A stretch of 64,000 nt of DNA from Gloeophyllum trabeum ATCC 11539 (taxonomy: Eukaryota; Basidiomycota; Agaricomycetes; Gloeophyllales; Gloeophyllaceae): positions 2,505,482 to 2,569,481 of the forward strand of contig NW_006920413.1 of assembly GCF_000344685.1 (NCBI RefSeq). Reading direction: 5' to 3'. Positions within the stretch are counted from its first letter, which is position 1. Every line of letters begins with the position of its first letter. Positions 36,106 to 47,126 of the stretch are shown piece by piece. The notes below the pieces were generated by a model. That model did no database searches, had not been told where the DNA came from, and saw only the letters and a list, made by a program, of their open reading frames with translations. A program made the position numbers and the translations under genes.

Positions 36106-36639
36106 GATGGCGACAGGCTTGCAGGTGGGCGACCAGGTGTTACCTTCCTTCCTCATATAAGAGCAGTCATGCGGCCGACTGGCCGCTAATGCTCATTATG
36201 CTGTTGTTCCGCTGCAATTCAGTGTGTAGCTCGATCTCATCCGACTCGGCGCCACACTTGCCTATCTCTAACCACGTTCGGTATCCCGCTTTCCTCTTTG
36301 GTCGTGTCCGCCACCAAGGTAACCGCCTCGTGTCCAGCTCATACGCAGAGCAAGTGCACGCCTGTTACCATCTAAATGGCGCTGCATGATGTCGTCCTCC
36401 ATATGGCATGGAATAAAACCCAGCGTATATCGGTGAAAAGGCGAACCTCGGGATACGGAGTTAGTCAAAGCGGTCATGTGTCCTTCGGCTGTGGGCCTCC
36501 ACTCGAAGGGGATAGTTGACAATAAGTGACGATGCACGCATGCATTCCGACCCATATCTTACACAAGAATCATACAGCTACATTACAATGCCGCAATACG
36601 ATCCTCCCATGGCCAGAACTGTCATCATCATCCCGACGT
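36106..36639. other. Spacer upstream of the 34.6-kb gene and downstream of HHE3
   Basis: About 530 bp; it should hold the promoter of the unrecognised gene and the HHE3 3' UTR. No ORF worth reporting. Confidence 0.4.
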
Positions 36640-37196
36640 TCAGGCAACGCTCTTCTTCGCGTTGACGAACTGCTTCGCAAGAGCCTGCACGTAACTCGTT
36701 AGTATGCGTCCAACCAGCTCATCCACGAGGTCTCACGTCGCTCTCGCCGGAGGACAGCTTGGCCTTGATAGTCGGCCATTGCTGGCTCTCCTCCTCGTCG
36801 GAGTGGGCAATGAAGGTGGTCACAGCCTTGGTCACGGTAGCCTCATCGGAAGCAGAGGCACCGGAAATCAGCTTGTTGATCTCAGCGTGGTCCTCTGTCA
36901 CATCATGGTTAGTACGAGCGGGCCTTTGTTATGCCTACAACAACTCACGCTTGTTGGAAGCAGCGCTGAGACCGAACTTGGAGTAGTCGGCGTAGATGGA
37001 GGCGTCCCTGCGAAGTACGGTGAGTGAGACGTCGAGCATATTGTGGAGGAACCTACTCAGCAGCGCTGTGGGCCTTCATCTCGGTGATGAGCGTGGTGGC
37101 GAGCGACGTCTTCTCCGCGCCAGACGCAGCCTTGTACTTGGCGTACAGGCTCTTGACGTTATCGTGGTCAGCCTTGATGGTAGCGAGGACGTCCAT
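36640..37196 (-). CDS. Hemerythrin-like HHE protein 3
   Basis: This is the most divergent member of the array in its coding sequence, yet it keeps the four-exon plan and 133-residue length. It reads MDVLATIKADHDNVKSLYAKYKAASGAEKTSLATTLITEMKAHSAAE, then DASIYADYSKFGLSAASNK, then EDHAEINKLISGASASDEATVTKAVTTFIAHSDEEESQQWPTIKAKLSSGESD and ALAKQFVNAKKSVA. Glu68 is Asp here, beside the conserved His69. All other putative iron ligands are kept. It lies tail-first toward the unrecognised gene. Confidence 0.82.
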
Positions 37197-37268
37197 TGCT
37201 AATGCGATATCTCCTGAAGCTGAGTGAAGGCTGTTGGAAGGATGAGGAGTCGATGCTCGAGCCCTCTC

Positions 37269-37276
37269 CTTTTATA
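37269..37276 (-). promoter_or_regulatory. TATA box of HHE3
   Basis: TATAAAAG on the minus strand, 73 bp before the ATG. The leader after it (CAACAGCCTTCACTCAGCTT, then AGGAGATATC) is shared with HHE4, 6 and 7. Confidence 0.6.
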
Positions 37277-37522
37277 TGTCGAGTATCTGCAGCCGGCGGA
37301 TATTGACACCTTCGAAATGAGTCGAGGAGAGGCATTGGGATGACCTCTGAGTAGTCGCAGCACGGACGTTGTTTCTCGTGCCCCTTGCATAAAGCTGTAG
37401 CTTGTATCCCAATGCGGACGTATGGTGGATATATAGAAATGTAGCCTCGGGCATTGGCTGGGACGGAATGACGCTCGCCCAGTCCCGATTCAGTCAAGAT
37501 CCAGAATAGAGCAAGTTCTCGT

Positions 37523-37535
37523 GCGAACCAAACCA
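37523..37535 (-). promoter_or_regulatory. Distal promoter element of HHE3
   Basis: TGGTTTGGTTCGC on the minus strand, 327 bp before the ATG, a diverged copy of the array's element in which ATTGG has become TTTGG. The nearer box GCCAATGCC (about 37450) is kept. Confidence 0.5.
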
Positions 37536-37539
37536 GGGC

Positions 37540-38250
37540 CTATGCTTCGTGTCTTCGTAGACCTTCCGGCTTTCTAGATCTGAACCTTGATCGTGAAGAC
37601 CGTACTATATCAGCTTCACTGTTTACGGGCTTGGACGATCAGGTTATTTCCGCTTATCAGCCCTGGTTAACAGAATTATTAGACTCTGGAATTCCTCATC
37701 TGGTAGAGCGGCTATGATAGACCCAGCTGATGTTCAGTATCCATGAGGGAACAGAGGGTATCCTAAACGTCAACCCTTCTACAGCTTCGATTTACGGACC
37801 AGATAGTTATTTCTTCGTGTCCACTTTCATGTTCGAAAGCTATTCCTGCTTTTGGACAAGATAGGAACGGGCCAGTCACCCTCAATCCAATACTATGACG
37901 GGGAAGCTTGCGTGGATCAGGTAGATGATCGAAAGCACTGGAAAATCTGAAAGATCTAGGCAGTCCCGTACGAACCCGCCTGAGGGTCCCAATCCCCGTG
38001 TCCTCATGTCAGGTACGAGTCAGTCTTCTGGATTTCAACCCAGTGCAGTGATGTTCTGACGTCAATACCGGACTCTACGCTCATTCCCACTGGAATAAAT
38101 ACTCTTGTCCACACCCACTGGCATGCGAAGGCAGGGTGAGAATATAGCAAGGGTCAGGCGTACCCTACTAGTATAGAAGAGTCAGATAGACAACACAGCC
38201 CCAAATTATACAGATTTCGTTCCTGTACGGATGCTGAGGCGCGTCAAGGG
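37540..38250. other. Spacer between HHE3 and HHE4, distal part
   Basis: About 700 bp with no recognisable gene. Its right end is bounded by the PIF/Harbinger-like MITE. Confidence 0.4.
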
Positions 38251-38257
38251 GAAGTTA

Positions 38258-38407
38258 GGCTCCGTTCGGTTGCACGGCCGCGTCGCGGCGCTCTCAAGGC
38301 GCCACAGCCAGCTCGGCCGCGTGGCAGTGCTTTTAGTGAGAGGCGATTGGCTGAAAGACTGTTTTGGCGTCGTTGGCCGCGACGCGGCCATGCATCCGAA
38401 CGCAGCC
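38258..38407. mobile_element. PIF/Harbinger-type MITE, 150 bp
   Basis: The ends are inverted repeats of 32 bp with 29 matches: left begins GGCTCCGTTCGGTTGCACGG, right (read inward on the other strand) begins GGCTGCGTTCGGATGCATGG, and both continue CCGCGTCGCGGC. Both sides are flanked by TTA (38255-38257 and 38408-38410), the target-site duplication typical of PIF/Harbinger elements. No coding capacity. It sits between HHE3 and HHE4. Confidence 0.75.
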
Positions 38408-38447
38408 TTAGGCGAGACTCGGACGTTACACATTCGACATGATTGAC

Positions 38448-38461
38448 GCGTGACGTCACGC
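38448..38461. promoter_or_regulatory. CRE-like palindrome
   Basis: GCGTGACGTCACGC is a perfect 14-bp palindrome around a TGACGTCA core, the consensus for ATF/CREB-type bZIP factors. The same 14 bases occur inside the palindrome at 34493-34508. Confidence 0.5.
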
Positions 38462-38713
38462 ATTGGGTTGAAACTGAGTGGTCACCGGTCACCCACTGCT
38501 ATTGCACAGCAGAACCATGGCCAGGCAGTACCTACACGACCGCACTAGCATTGTCGAAGTCAGAAACCTGCCTGAAATGCGAGGATGACAAGGTCACGAG
38601 GAATTGGAAATTCATTTGATTGATCAGACACTATCGGTACAAGACACCCGTACACTGGCAAGTACATTGTACAACAGCTATCCGACCATCCAGAAGATAT
38701 GTCGCCGCCAAGT

Positions 38714-39279
38714 TTAGGCGACGCTCTTCTTCGCGTTGACGAATTGCTTGGCAAGAGCCTATGAATCAGGTAGGTAAGCATGAATCGATGAATCTCTGCT
38801 ACATGTGAACCCACGTCGCTCTCGCCAGCAGACAACTTGGCCTTGATAGTGGGCCACTGCTGGCTTTCCTCCTCGTCGGAGTGAGAGATGAACGTGGTCA
38901 CGGCCTTGGTGACAGCAGCGTCATCGGAAGCCGAGGCGCCGGAGACGAGCTTGTTGATCTCGGCGTGCTCCTCTGCAATGCAAGCGTCAGCAGTGCTACC
39001 GGGGTCGTAATCCAAGAGCAACTTACGCTTGTTGGAGGCGGCGTTCAAGCCGAACTTGGAGTAGTCGGCGTAGATCGACGCATCCCTATCGGAAGTAGAA
39101 TAAGCATACAATCGTTGCAATCTCTGGATGAAGACCTACTCAGCAGCGCTGTGGGCCTTCATCTCAGAGATGAGAGTCTGAGCGAGCGAGGTCTTTTCAG
39201 AGCCAGACGCAGCCTTGTACTTGGCGAACAAGCTCTTGACGTTGTCGTGGTCCGCCTTGATCTGAGCGAGGACGTCCAT
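38714..39279 (-). CDS. Hemerythrin-like HHE protein 4
   Basis: A full four-exon copy: exon 1 as in HHE6 (…KYKAASGSEKTSLAQTLISEMKAHSAAE), exon 2 DASIYADYSKFGLNAASNK, exon 3 EEHAEINKLVSGASASDDAAVTKAVTTFISHSDEEESQQWPTIKAKLSAGESD, exon 4 ALAKQFVNAKKSVA, stop TAA at 38714. All putative ligands are kept. The 3' side has sequence resembling the HHE7 3' UTR (AGCTGTTGT-CATTGTACTTG-like). Confidence 0.82.
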
Positions 39280-39599
39280 TGCTGTGATATCTCCTGAAGC
39301 TGAGTGAAGGCTGTTGGGGATGGAGAAATTTGTTGCAGACGCACCCTTCTTATACCTGAGCAGATCTAGTGCGCCCGAGGTCTACAACTGATTATGCATG
39401 AAGTCATCCCATCGAGGCGCAGTCTTCAAGCTGAGCGTGACCGAACCAAGTGGTACATCATGGGCATTGTAGCTCGATAGAACTCCTAACCGGTGGCAAG
39501 CCCTGTCATACGGTCGTAATACTACTTCCAGAAATACCGAATACGTGATTGGACCTCCCTCTGTAGTGCTTCCGATCTGACATGGATCTTCTATCTGCT

Positions 39600-39612
39600 C
39601 CGACCCAATGCC
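39600..39612 (-). promoter_or_regulatory. Distal promoter element of HHE4
   Basis: GGCATTGGGTCGG on the minus strand, 321 bp before the ATG, with the second box GTCCAATCACG about 50 bp nearer the gene (39545-39555). Confidence 0.6.
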
Positions 39613-39619
39613 AGGGCAC

Positions 39620-40890
39620 CGGTTTCATGTCTTCGTAGGTACTATGATCAGGAGTGAAGATCGAGAGGAGAGCATTATGCCGCTTGCCCTAGACATGGTC
39701 TGGACGATCACCATTTTATTAGATACAGACTGATCGTGAAAGTCGTTAGATTGCAACATTCCGAACATGTGAGTCCTGAGCCTTTGAGTGTGGTGCCCAC
39801 CTGTCGAGTCCTACTTCAAGTTCGGCGCGGGAGACGTGCTCGCGCAGCAGGCGATCGAGAGGTAGTACTTGAACGTAGCAAGTGTCGTTCAGATCTCGGA
39901 GGAATGTGACAAATTAGAAAGAACACCTTGCGTCATAAGCCTACAGACCACCTCACCTCCGAGAGACGTTGCCTTCTCCCGGCTTAATTTGGCATCGGCT
40001 TACTTTGGCATCGGGGATCCTGGCGTGCACGAGCAGCTATCTGACTGAGGCCGTTCCTGAGTAAACCCTGTCGACAGAAGTCTCCTTGGGGCAAAGATGC
40101 CTTAACAAGGTAGTCCAGGTCTGAGACGGTTACATGGAGGTCGCCTCTGCTCTCCCTGGCGGCCGGTCCATGGTTTAGTAAAATCCAGTCGTCTGCATGC
40201 GTAGCCTCGGACTTGAGCAGCCTACTCACAATAGCCGTGGCTGACCATGCCGTCGCAGACCTTGAGGAGAGTACTAGAAGCTGAAAACAGATTCCTTGAA
40301 GGGACCCAGGAAAAAAGTATGGACAGGGATACGACCTTTAAAAGCGGAGAGCTATAGGTCGGTAGCTGCGCTATGGAAATGGACGAGAACATCGCAGCTC
40401 AAGGTCGTAAGCGGTACAACTCTTTAAGGGTCAGTCTTAGGGAACAACAGAACACGTCAGATGCGAGCCATTTCCGGAGACGAGTACCATGTACAATGTT
40501 TATAAGCACGAGTCGGACAGTTTCCGATTTCCACCGCTAGTCGCGATTGATGTTAATTACGAGGCGTGGATCTCAGTCTTAAATAAGATCAGTACTGGGA
40601 GAGCATTCAAGGACCTCTTTCACTCAATAGGAGACTAGAATATCTATCACCACATCGCAGGTCCGTTGGAGCTGGTGGAAGGGAGCATTCAAGTGTGGCC
40701 AGCGCTTAACTGTTGACTGAACTCGCACAGAACAGTAGCGTGAGAACCGACGTCCGTACTTTGAAGTGGCATTTTGAGTGCTGAGCAGAAGAAACCCTTA
40801 ACAAGACCCTTCCCAACCGGCGTAGAGATAAAGAAGTACGGGAATCCTCATTTATCTCAGACGGCGTGCTTTGCAGTCGCGTACTCCTCA
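39620..40890. other. Spacer between HHE4 and HHE5
   Basis: About 1.3 kb without a recognisable gene; open frames here are short (the longest about 81 codons). The HHE5 3' motif lies at its right end. Confidence 0.4.
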
Positions 40891-40990
40891 TCATCGGTGT
40901 TATGCGCATGATCCAATCCATTGGGCACCTTATCGTACAAGAAAATCGTACAGCAAGCGCAAATCGCCACCTCAGCCCAGCGCGAACTAC

Positions 40991-41553
40991 TCAAGCTACG
41001 CTCTTCTTAGCGTTCACGAACTGCTTAGCGAGAGCCTATAGCGGGGATGTGTAAGGATAATAGCAGGAGCTGGATGGTAGAAGGGCTTACGTCGCTCTCG
41101 CCAGCGGACAGCTTGGCCTTGATGGCGGGCCACTGCTCGGTCTCTTCCTCATCAGAGTGGGAGATGAAGGTGGTCACTGCTTTGGTCACGGCGGCGTCGT
41201 CGGAGGCGGAGGCACCGGCGACGAGCTTGTTGATCTCGGCGTGCTCCTCTGCAGTAAATACATCAACGAGTGCCGACGAGACGCGCCGAAAAGTGACACT
41301 TACGCTTGTTGGAGGCGGCATTCAGGCCAAACTTGGAGTAGTCGGCGTAGATCGATGCATCCCTACCGACCAATGGGTCAGCACAAATCAAGCCGCCATG
41401 GATGGACACCTACTCAGCAGCGCTGTGAGCCTTTATCTCAGAGATGAGGGTCTGCGCCAGCGAGGTCTTCTCAGAGCCGGACGCCGCCTTGTACTTGGCG
41501 AACAGGCTCTTGACGTTGTCGTGGTCGGCTTTGATCTGAGCGAGGACGTCCAT
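40991..41553 (-). CDS. Hemerythrin-like HHE protein 5
   Basis: A full four-exon copy with all putative ligands: MDVLAQIKADHDNVKSLFAKY in exon 1, DYSKFGLNAASNK in exon 2, EEHAEINKLVAGASASDDAAVTKAVTTFISHSDEEETEQWPAIKAKLSAGESD in exon 3 and ALAKQFVNAKKSVA in exon 4. It differs from its paralogues by EETEQWPA for EESQQWPT. The leader ends GGAGGTTAACTTACAATGG, unlike the others' AGGAGATATC. Confidence 0.82.
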
Positions 41554-41891
41554 TGTAAGTTAACCTCCTAGAGCTGAGTGAAGGCTGTTTGGGATGGAGA
41601 GAATGAGTGCAGTCCCCCTATCTTTTATCTATCGACGCATTGCCTGAGTCTATATCCGTCTTAGTCTGTCCTCCTCGTAGTGAGTGTTGCGAAATGTGTA
41701 CCGTGACATGATCAGTGGCAGGAGACAATACGGACACTGTTGCAGCTGTCTCTTCGTCCATTCTGTGTGCGTTACCGAAAACGGGATCCATAAAGGTATT
41801 GGAGAAACAGCCAAGCTGTGATTGGACAGGGGTGTATGACGTCTCGCAGTGCTGGAGATAGACAAGATCTCGAGGAATTCTTGTCTCTTCT

Positions 41892-41904
41892 TCGAACCAA
41901 TGCG
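41892..41904 (-). promoter_or_regulatory. Distal promoter element of HHE5
   Basis: CGCATTGGTTCGA on the minus strand, 339 bp before the ATG, with the second box GTCCAATCAC about 75 bp nearer (around 41818-41827). Confidence 0.55.
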
Positions 41905-41909
41905 AAGTC

Positions 41910-42945
41910 CCGGGTTTCGTTCTTCGGGCTCCAGGCATCGAAGCTATGATATCGGGCGAACTTCTACGCCAGTCGCCACATCGGACAGCCTGGGCACATT
42001 GCAACATCTATAACCTTGCGCAGGCATAGGTACCTAACAGAAGCCGAGGTCATATGAGCATTAGTACGATAACAAACGATGGAACGAACCAGTCTCAGCG
42101 GATGATATGTTCCAGTCGTGATCCATGTCGTGTGCTGAAGGTCGGCAATGATCTGGGTCGCTGGAAGATCACCTCTTCGCAGAAGTAACTAGGGCTAATG
42201 CAGCGAATGCCCCGAGTGGGACGACCAAGCAAGCAAGACAGTCCGGGGAAGGATGGCTTCCCATATGCGCAATAAACAGGGTACCTATCAGGTCATAACA
42301 TTATAAAAGCAAATGGTCGTGTGGTGAACAAGATCAAAAGGTGTCCCGGATAACGCCACCTTGATGTGGAAGAGGCGGAGATACCTGATTGACCCCGTTC
42401 CTGAGTAAAACCTTGCCCGAGGAGAACTCGCAGCAGCAAAATCACATATTCAAAAGGAAGTGCTGTATTTATGGTGACTGACACTAGAATGGGAACAAGA
42501 ATTGGGGATATCCGCATTCCTTCTAGGAAGCTTAAGGCACAGTGACCTGTTTTGCGTGTGACCTTTGCTTCGGACGTTATGAGCGGCGATCTCGAGGGAG
42601 ATGCGCAATAAACTGTTTTAAGACCCAAGTCTTGTTCGAAGTCCACAGAACTCGCATGAGAATGCGGAGGCCAAGTGCCCCAGCGATGGCCGGGATAGTA
42701 GGCACTGTCACCATGCGCGAGTCGGTCGGCTTGAGAAACTGTTTGTCCGAAGGAGAATGAATCACAGACGCGAGAGAGGAATGAGGGAACACATCTTGGA
42801 TCGTTTGAACGTATCTCGTAGCACCAACGATTACAACTGGATGAGGACCCGGACATCTGCAAGCCAGCTGCAACCACATGCATGACTTCGAAATGCACCG
42901 CACTGGCAGTGGCGTGGGAGAAACACGCTTTCAAAGTCCGCACAA
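41910..42945. other. Spacer between HHE5 and MCM2
   Basis: About 1 kb. A 216-codon minus-strand frame (42293-42943) has no family motif and mixed composition, and no splice chain extends it; it is left uncalled. Confidence 0.4.
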
Positions 42946-42962
42946 ATTAGCGCGTCTGTCAG

Positions 42963-42968
42963 ACGCGT
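42963..42968 (+). promoter_or_regulatory. MluI cell-cycle box before MCM2
   Basis: ACGCGT, extended to GACGCGTCGCGTCGC, lies 51 bp before the MCM2 ATG. ACGCGT is the MBF/DSC1 binding core that drives G1/S genes, including MCMs, in yeasts. Cell-cycle control of this gene is inferred from that. Confidence 0.65.
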
Positions 42969-43018
42969 CGCGTCGCTAAAGACGCATCGACACTGCACCA
43001 AGTCCCTCAACATTTAAC

Positions 43019-46000
43019 ATGGTAAGATGCAGTCTTCTGCTGTAACAAAAGCTCTGCCAACGATATGTAGTCCCAAACTCCTCGCAGAAATAAGCGCGCT
43101 CGGTCCCCGTCGCGAGCCGCAGGGTCATCGCCCCCAGCGCGACCAACACCGACGAGACGCGACTCGGAATCATCACTTCCGCCTTCGTCACCCCCTGCGC
43201 CCTTTTCAGATACGGATGACAGCTTAGATGAACGTGACGCAGTATGCGATGTCGATGAGGATGTTGAAGAGGAAGAAGAAGATGGAGAGGACCTCTTCGG
43301 CGCCAATCTTCAGGAGTGCGTGTTTTGCTACTCTGGAGCCTCCCCATCTCAAGCTGATAACGCGCAGTGACTACGGGGAGAATGAGCTTTTGGACCAATA
43401 TTCCGACACTGGACTGGACGACGAGCAAGAATACGACTTGGACGCCGCCGCACGTCGTGCCGCCGAGGTCCAGATGGCACGCAGAGACCGCTTAGAGAGA
43501 GGCGGGCGACGTGGTCGCAGGGCTGCAGGCAGAAGCCGTATGCCTGAATATTTATTGGGCAGCGACGGTCTCGCCGATAGTGAAGACGATATCACTGGCG
43601 GGCTCCTATCAGGCATGAAGAAACGGACACGTCGGCAGTATGACGAGCGTAGAGACCAGGATGATATGGACGGTATCGAAGACGTGCGTTGTTCCTCCAT
43701 ATCTGCGAGCAAATGGGCACTGACTTCGGCTCCCTTCAGGAGATTCCTTTGGAGCAACTAGGAGACATCAAGGCGAAGTCCATCATCGAATGGATCGCAA
43801 ATGAGCGTGTTCGCCGGTCCATAGTGAAACACTTCCGTCACTTCTTGATGACGTACGTCGACGAACACGGAGCGTCCGTATACGGTCAACGCATACGAAA
43901 CCTTGGAGAGAGTGAGTCTCTCCGTCTAGCTTCTATTCTTGCCTCTCATAAGGGCCTTTGTCAGACAACTCCGAGTCTCTTGAGGTCTCATACCTCCATC
44001 TTGCCCTCTCAAAGCCCATTCTCGCGTACTTCCTGACAAACTCCCCCAGCGCCATGCTAGCGATTTTCGATGAAGTCGCATTAACCGCCATTCTCGTGTA
44101 CTATCCTAACTACGAACGCATCCATTCCGAGGTCCACGTGCGGATTACCGACCTTCCACTGGTTACTTCCTTGCGGGATCTCCGGAGGGCGGACCTGAAC
44201 AACCTCGTTCGGGTTACTGGAGTAGTCACGAGGAGGACTGGCGTCTTCCCCCAGCTGAAATACGTCAAATTTGACTGCAAGAAATGTGGTGCCGTGCTGG
44301 GGCCGTTCTACCAAGATTCTACGAGAGAAGTGAAGATCAGTTATTGCCCGAATTGCGAGGGCAAGGGACCATTCCAAGTGAACTCGGAGCAGGTAAAGGT
44401 GGATGCATGATTCCTGGTCCAGGACTCATGTGGTTCCTCCTAGACGATATACCGAAACTATCAGAAAATGACATTACAGGAATCACCTGGCTCCGTGCCT
44501 GCGGGTCGCCTTCCTCGACACCGTGAGGTCGTTCTGCTCTGGGATCTTATTGACACTGCAAAACCTGGAGAGGAGATTGTACGTTTTCGCCTCATTGTCT
44601 ATATTACGCTACTGAGGATGTTCCCCCCAAAGGAAGTTACGGGAATCTACCGCAACAATTTCGACGCATCTCTGAATTCTAAGAACGGGTTCCCGGTCTT
44701 CTCCACGATCATCGAGGCGAACCACATCAACAAGAAGGAAGATCAGTTCGCCGCCTTCCGTCTCACCGAAGAAGACGAAAAGCAGATTCGTGCCATGGCT
44801 CGTGACGAACGCATACGGAAACGTATCATCAAGTCTATCGCTCCCTCCATCTACGGCCACGAGGACATCAAGACAGCCCTTGCGTTATCACTATTCAGCG
44901 GTGTTCCGAAAGATATCAACCGGAAACATCGGATCCGTGGCGACATAAATGTGCTCCTCCTCGGTGACCCTGGTACCGCAAAGTCGCAATTCCTGAAGTA
45001 CGTGGAGAAGACCGCGCATAGGTCCGTCTACGCCACTGGGCAGGGTGCCTCCGCTGTCGGTTTGACTGCGAGCGTACGCAAGGACCCGGTCACGCGCGAG
45101 TGGACGCTGGAAGGAGGAGCCCTCGTCCTCGCAGACAAGGGCGTATGTCTCATCGATGAGTTCGACAAGATGAACGATGCCGACCGAACATCGATCCACG
45201 AGGCTATGGAACAGCAATCGATATCCATTTCCAAGGCCGGTATCGTCACTACCCTACAGGCACGGTGCGCTATCGTCGCTGCAGCCAACCCTATCAGGGG
45301 ACGGTATAATCCGACGATACCCTTCCAGCAAAACGTTGAGTTGACTGAACCCATTCTATCTCGATTCGATGTCTTGTGTGTCGTCAAGGACGCTGTCGAT
45401 CCCGTACAGGATGAGCTGCTTGCGAGATTCGTCGTCGGCAGTCATCTCCGGAGTCATCCCAAGTTCGAGGCGGACAAGGATGAAATGGACGTTGGCACGA
45501 CGCTGGACGCAGATGTAAGTGCAATGTGACACTTTGCATCCTCTGCATAGCTAACCTGGCATTGTTACCTAGATCATTCCCCAGGATGTCCTGCGCAAGT
45601 ATATCATGTACGCCAGGGAGAAGGTCCGCCCGAAATTGTATGACCTCGACCAGGAGAAACTGTCTCGCCTGTTCTCTGATTTGAGGCGCGAGTCGATGGC
45701 CACTGGATCGTACCCGATCACTGTCCGTCATCTAGAGAGTATGATTCGTATGGCGGAGGCTAGTGCAAAGATGGCTCTCAGAGAGTACGTCCGGGGGGAC
45801 GATATCGACTTAGCCATCTCAGTGGCCGTCGGTAGTTTCGTGAACGCCCAGAAGATGTCTATCAAGAAGACGCTGGAAAGAGTGCGTTTTGCGACCACTT
45901 GGCTAGTTGTTTGGGGAGGCTGACGTTTTGATTTTAGGGTTTCCGGAAATACCTCACGCAAGCCAGGGACCATGAAGAGTTGCTGGCCTTCATCCTTGGT

Positions 46001-46269
46001 CAGATTGTCAAGGAGAAAGCACGTTTCTACCAATTGCAGCGGTATCAGCAGCCCGAGCTTGTGACCGTGAAGGTGGCTGAACTGGATGAACGGGTAAGTC
46101 CCCCGTGGTCTGCGATTGTGTCCTCCGGCTGAAGTATTCTCTTCAGGCGAAGGAACATGACATATACGACACGACGCCGTTCTTGCACTCCAAGCTATTC
46201 CGTACGAATGGGTATAAGCTCGAGGACGGCGTTATTGAGAAGAGATTCAAAAGGGATGACGAACTCTAG
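43019..46269 (+). CDS. MCM2: DNA replication licensing factor MCM2
   Basis: This is a subunit of the nuclear MCM2-7 helicase that licenses origins. The predicted first exon is the ATG alone (43019-43021), followed by an intron 43022-43070 (GTAAGA…TGTAG) and then [20 protein letters not shown], the usual serine/proline-rich N-terminus. An acidic stretch follows ([18 protein letters not shown]). Then come [27 protein letters not shown], the A domain, and a zinc finger CKKC…CPNC. The AAA+ core has Walker [17 protein letters not shown], Walker [12 protein letters not shown], sensor [12 protein letters not shown] and arginine finger [10 protein letters not shown]. It ends FKRDDEL at 46269. Introns also at 43316-43367 and 43684-43739, and several more downstream. 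Complete and free of stops. Confidence 0.95.
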
Positions 46270-46820
46270 GTCTCAAATATAGTCGCATATACTATTTTTG
46301 TCTTGTCTCTCCTTGTATAAAGTATCACGTTCTTGTACTAATTGTACTAATAATGTCAGTGAATAGCGAAAGATACTTGCGTCGACGAGACAAATAACTT
46401 AAGATGAATTTCCTATTACGTACTGCGGTCCTTCATCTAACCATTGAGTGTCTCTGCCTTATCGTATAGCCACCGGGGTCTGGCCGGGTATGCTAGTCAA
46501 AATCTGTCAGTTGGCTCCGTCCGTCTAACCAGTTAAGGTTTCGGGATTCGGGCCTCTCAGGCCACTGAGTTAGACGTGGTCATCCTCGATAGATGGCATA
46601 CCATCTTGCTCGCGAAAAGATGATGCAAGACCGACGAGGCAGTGAAGCGGATGGGGCAGACCTGAATTTGGCCGCATTAGAACGCACTTATCCTGGTTGC
46701 CTTCCAAGTGCTTCCCTCCGATGAATCAAGGACGCGGAACGACGTGACCACGTACGATCAAAGCAACGATTCACGCTGCGGGCTTCTCCTATTCACGGTG
46801 GCAAAGAAGCCTTAAAGCAC
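46270..46820. other. Spacer between MCM2 and the HHE6 promoter
   Basis: About 550 bp including the MCM2 3' UTR. No gene seen. The pair GTCTAAC…GTTAGAC around 46530-46575 suggests a loose hairpin but not a tRNA. Confidence 0.4.
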
Positions 46821-46824
46821 GACG

Positions 46825-46837
46825 GGGATTGGGTCCG
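46825..46837 (+). promoter_or_regulatory. Distal promoter element of HHE6
   Basis: GGGATTGGGTCCG, 290 bp before the ATG, with the second box GTCCAATCGCA about 75 bp nearer (46900-46910). Confidence 0.6.
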
Positions 46838-47126
46838 AGGAAAGGTGGCAGGTTATACCTGCTTTTGACCATATCGGGGTGATAGGCCATCGTGAGGGTT
46901 TGTCCAATCGCACAGACCGAGTTGCTGCATGTACATCAACACCGAGAGAGCCCGAAGCGCACACTACTCTGTTTCCACTATAGTCATGTGTTGTCTTAAC
47001 TCTGAAGTGGCAGACGTACCCGAGAGATAGGTGCACGCAACGTCTGAGCGGTATAAGAATGAGGGGGTTTGTTCTGAGCTCGCCATCCCCAACAGCCTTC
47101 ACTCAGCTAAAGGAGATATCATAGCA

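Noticed and set aside
38881..39297. Opposite-strand ORFs of 60-174 codons over the HHE genes
   Set aside because: They recur at every HHE copy because the sense strand is conserved, and they read through the introns of the sense genes.
42293..42943. 216-codon minus-strand ORF between HHE5 and MCM2
   Set aside because: No recognisable domain, and no exons on either side extend it.
46530..46580. Possible tRNA-like hairpin
   Set aside because: The arms pair only loosely and no anticodon or T-arm of proper spacing can be drawn.
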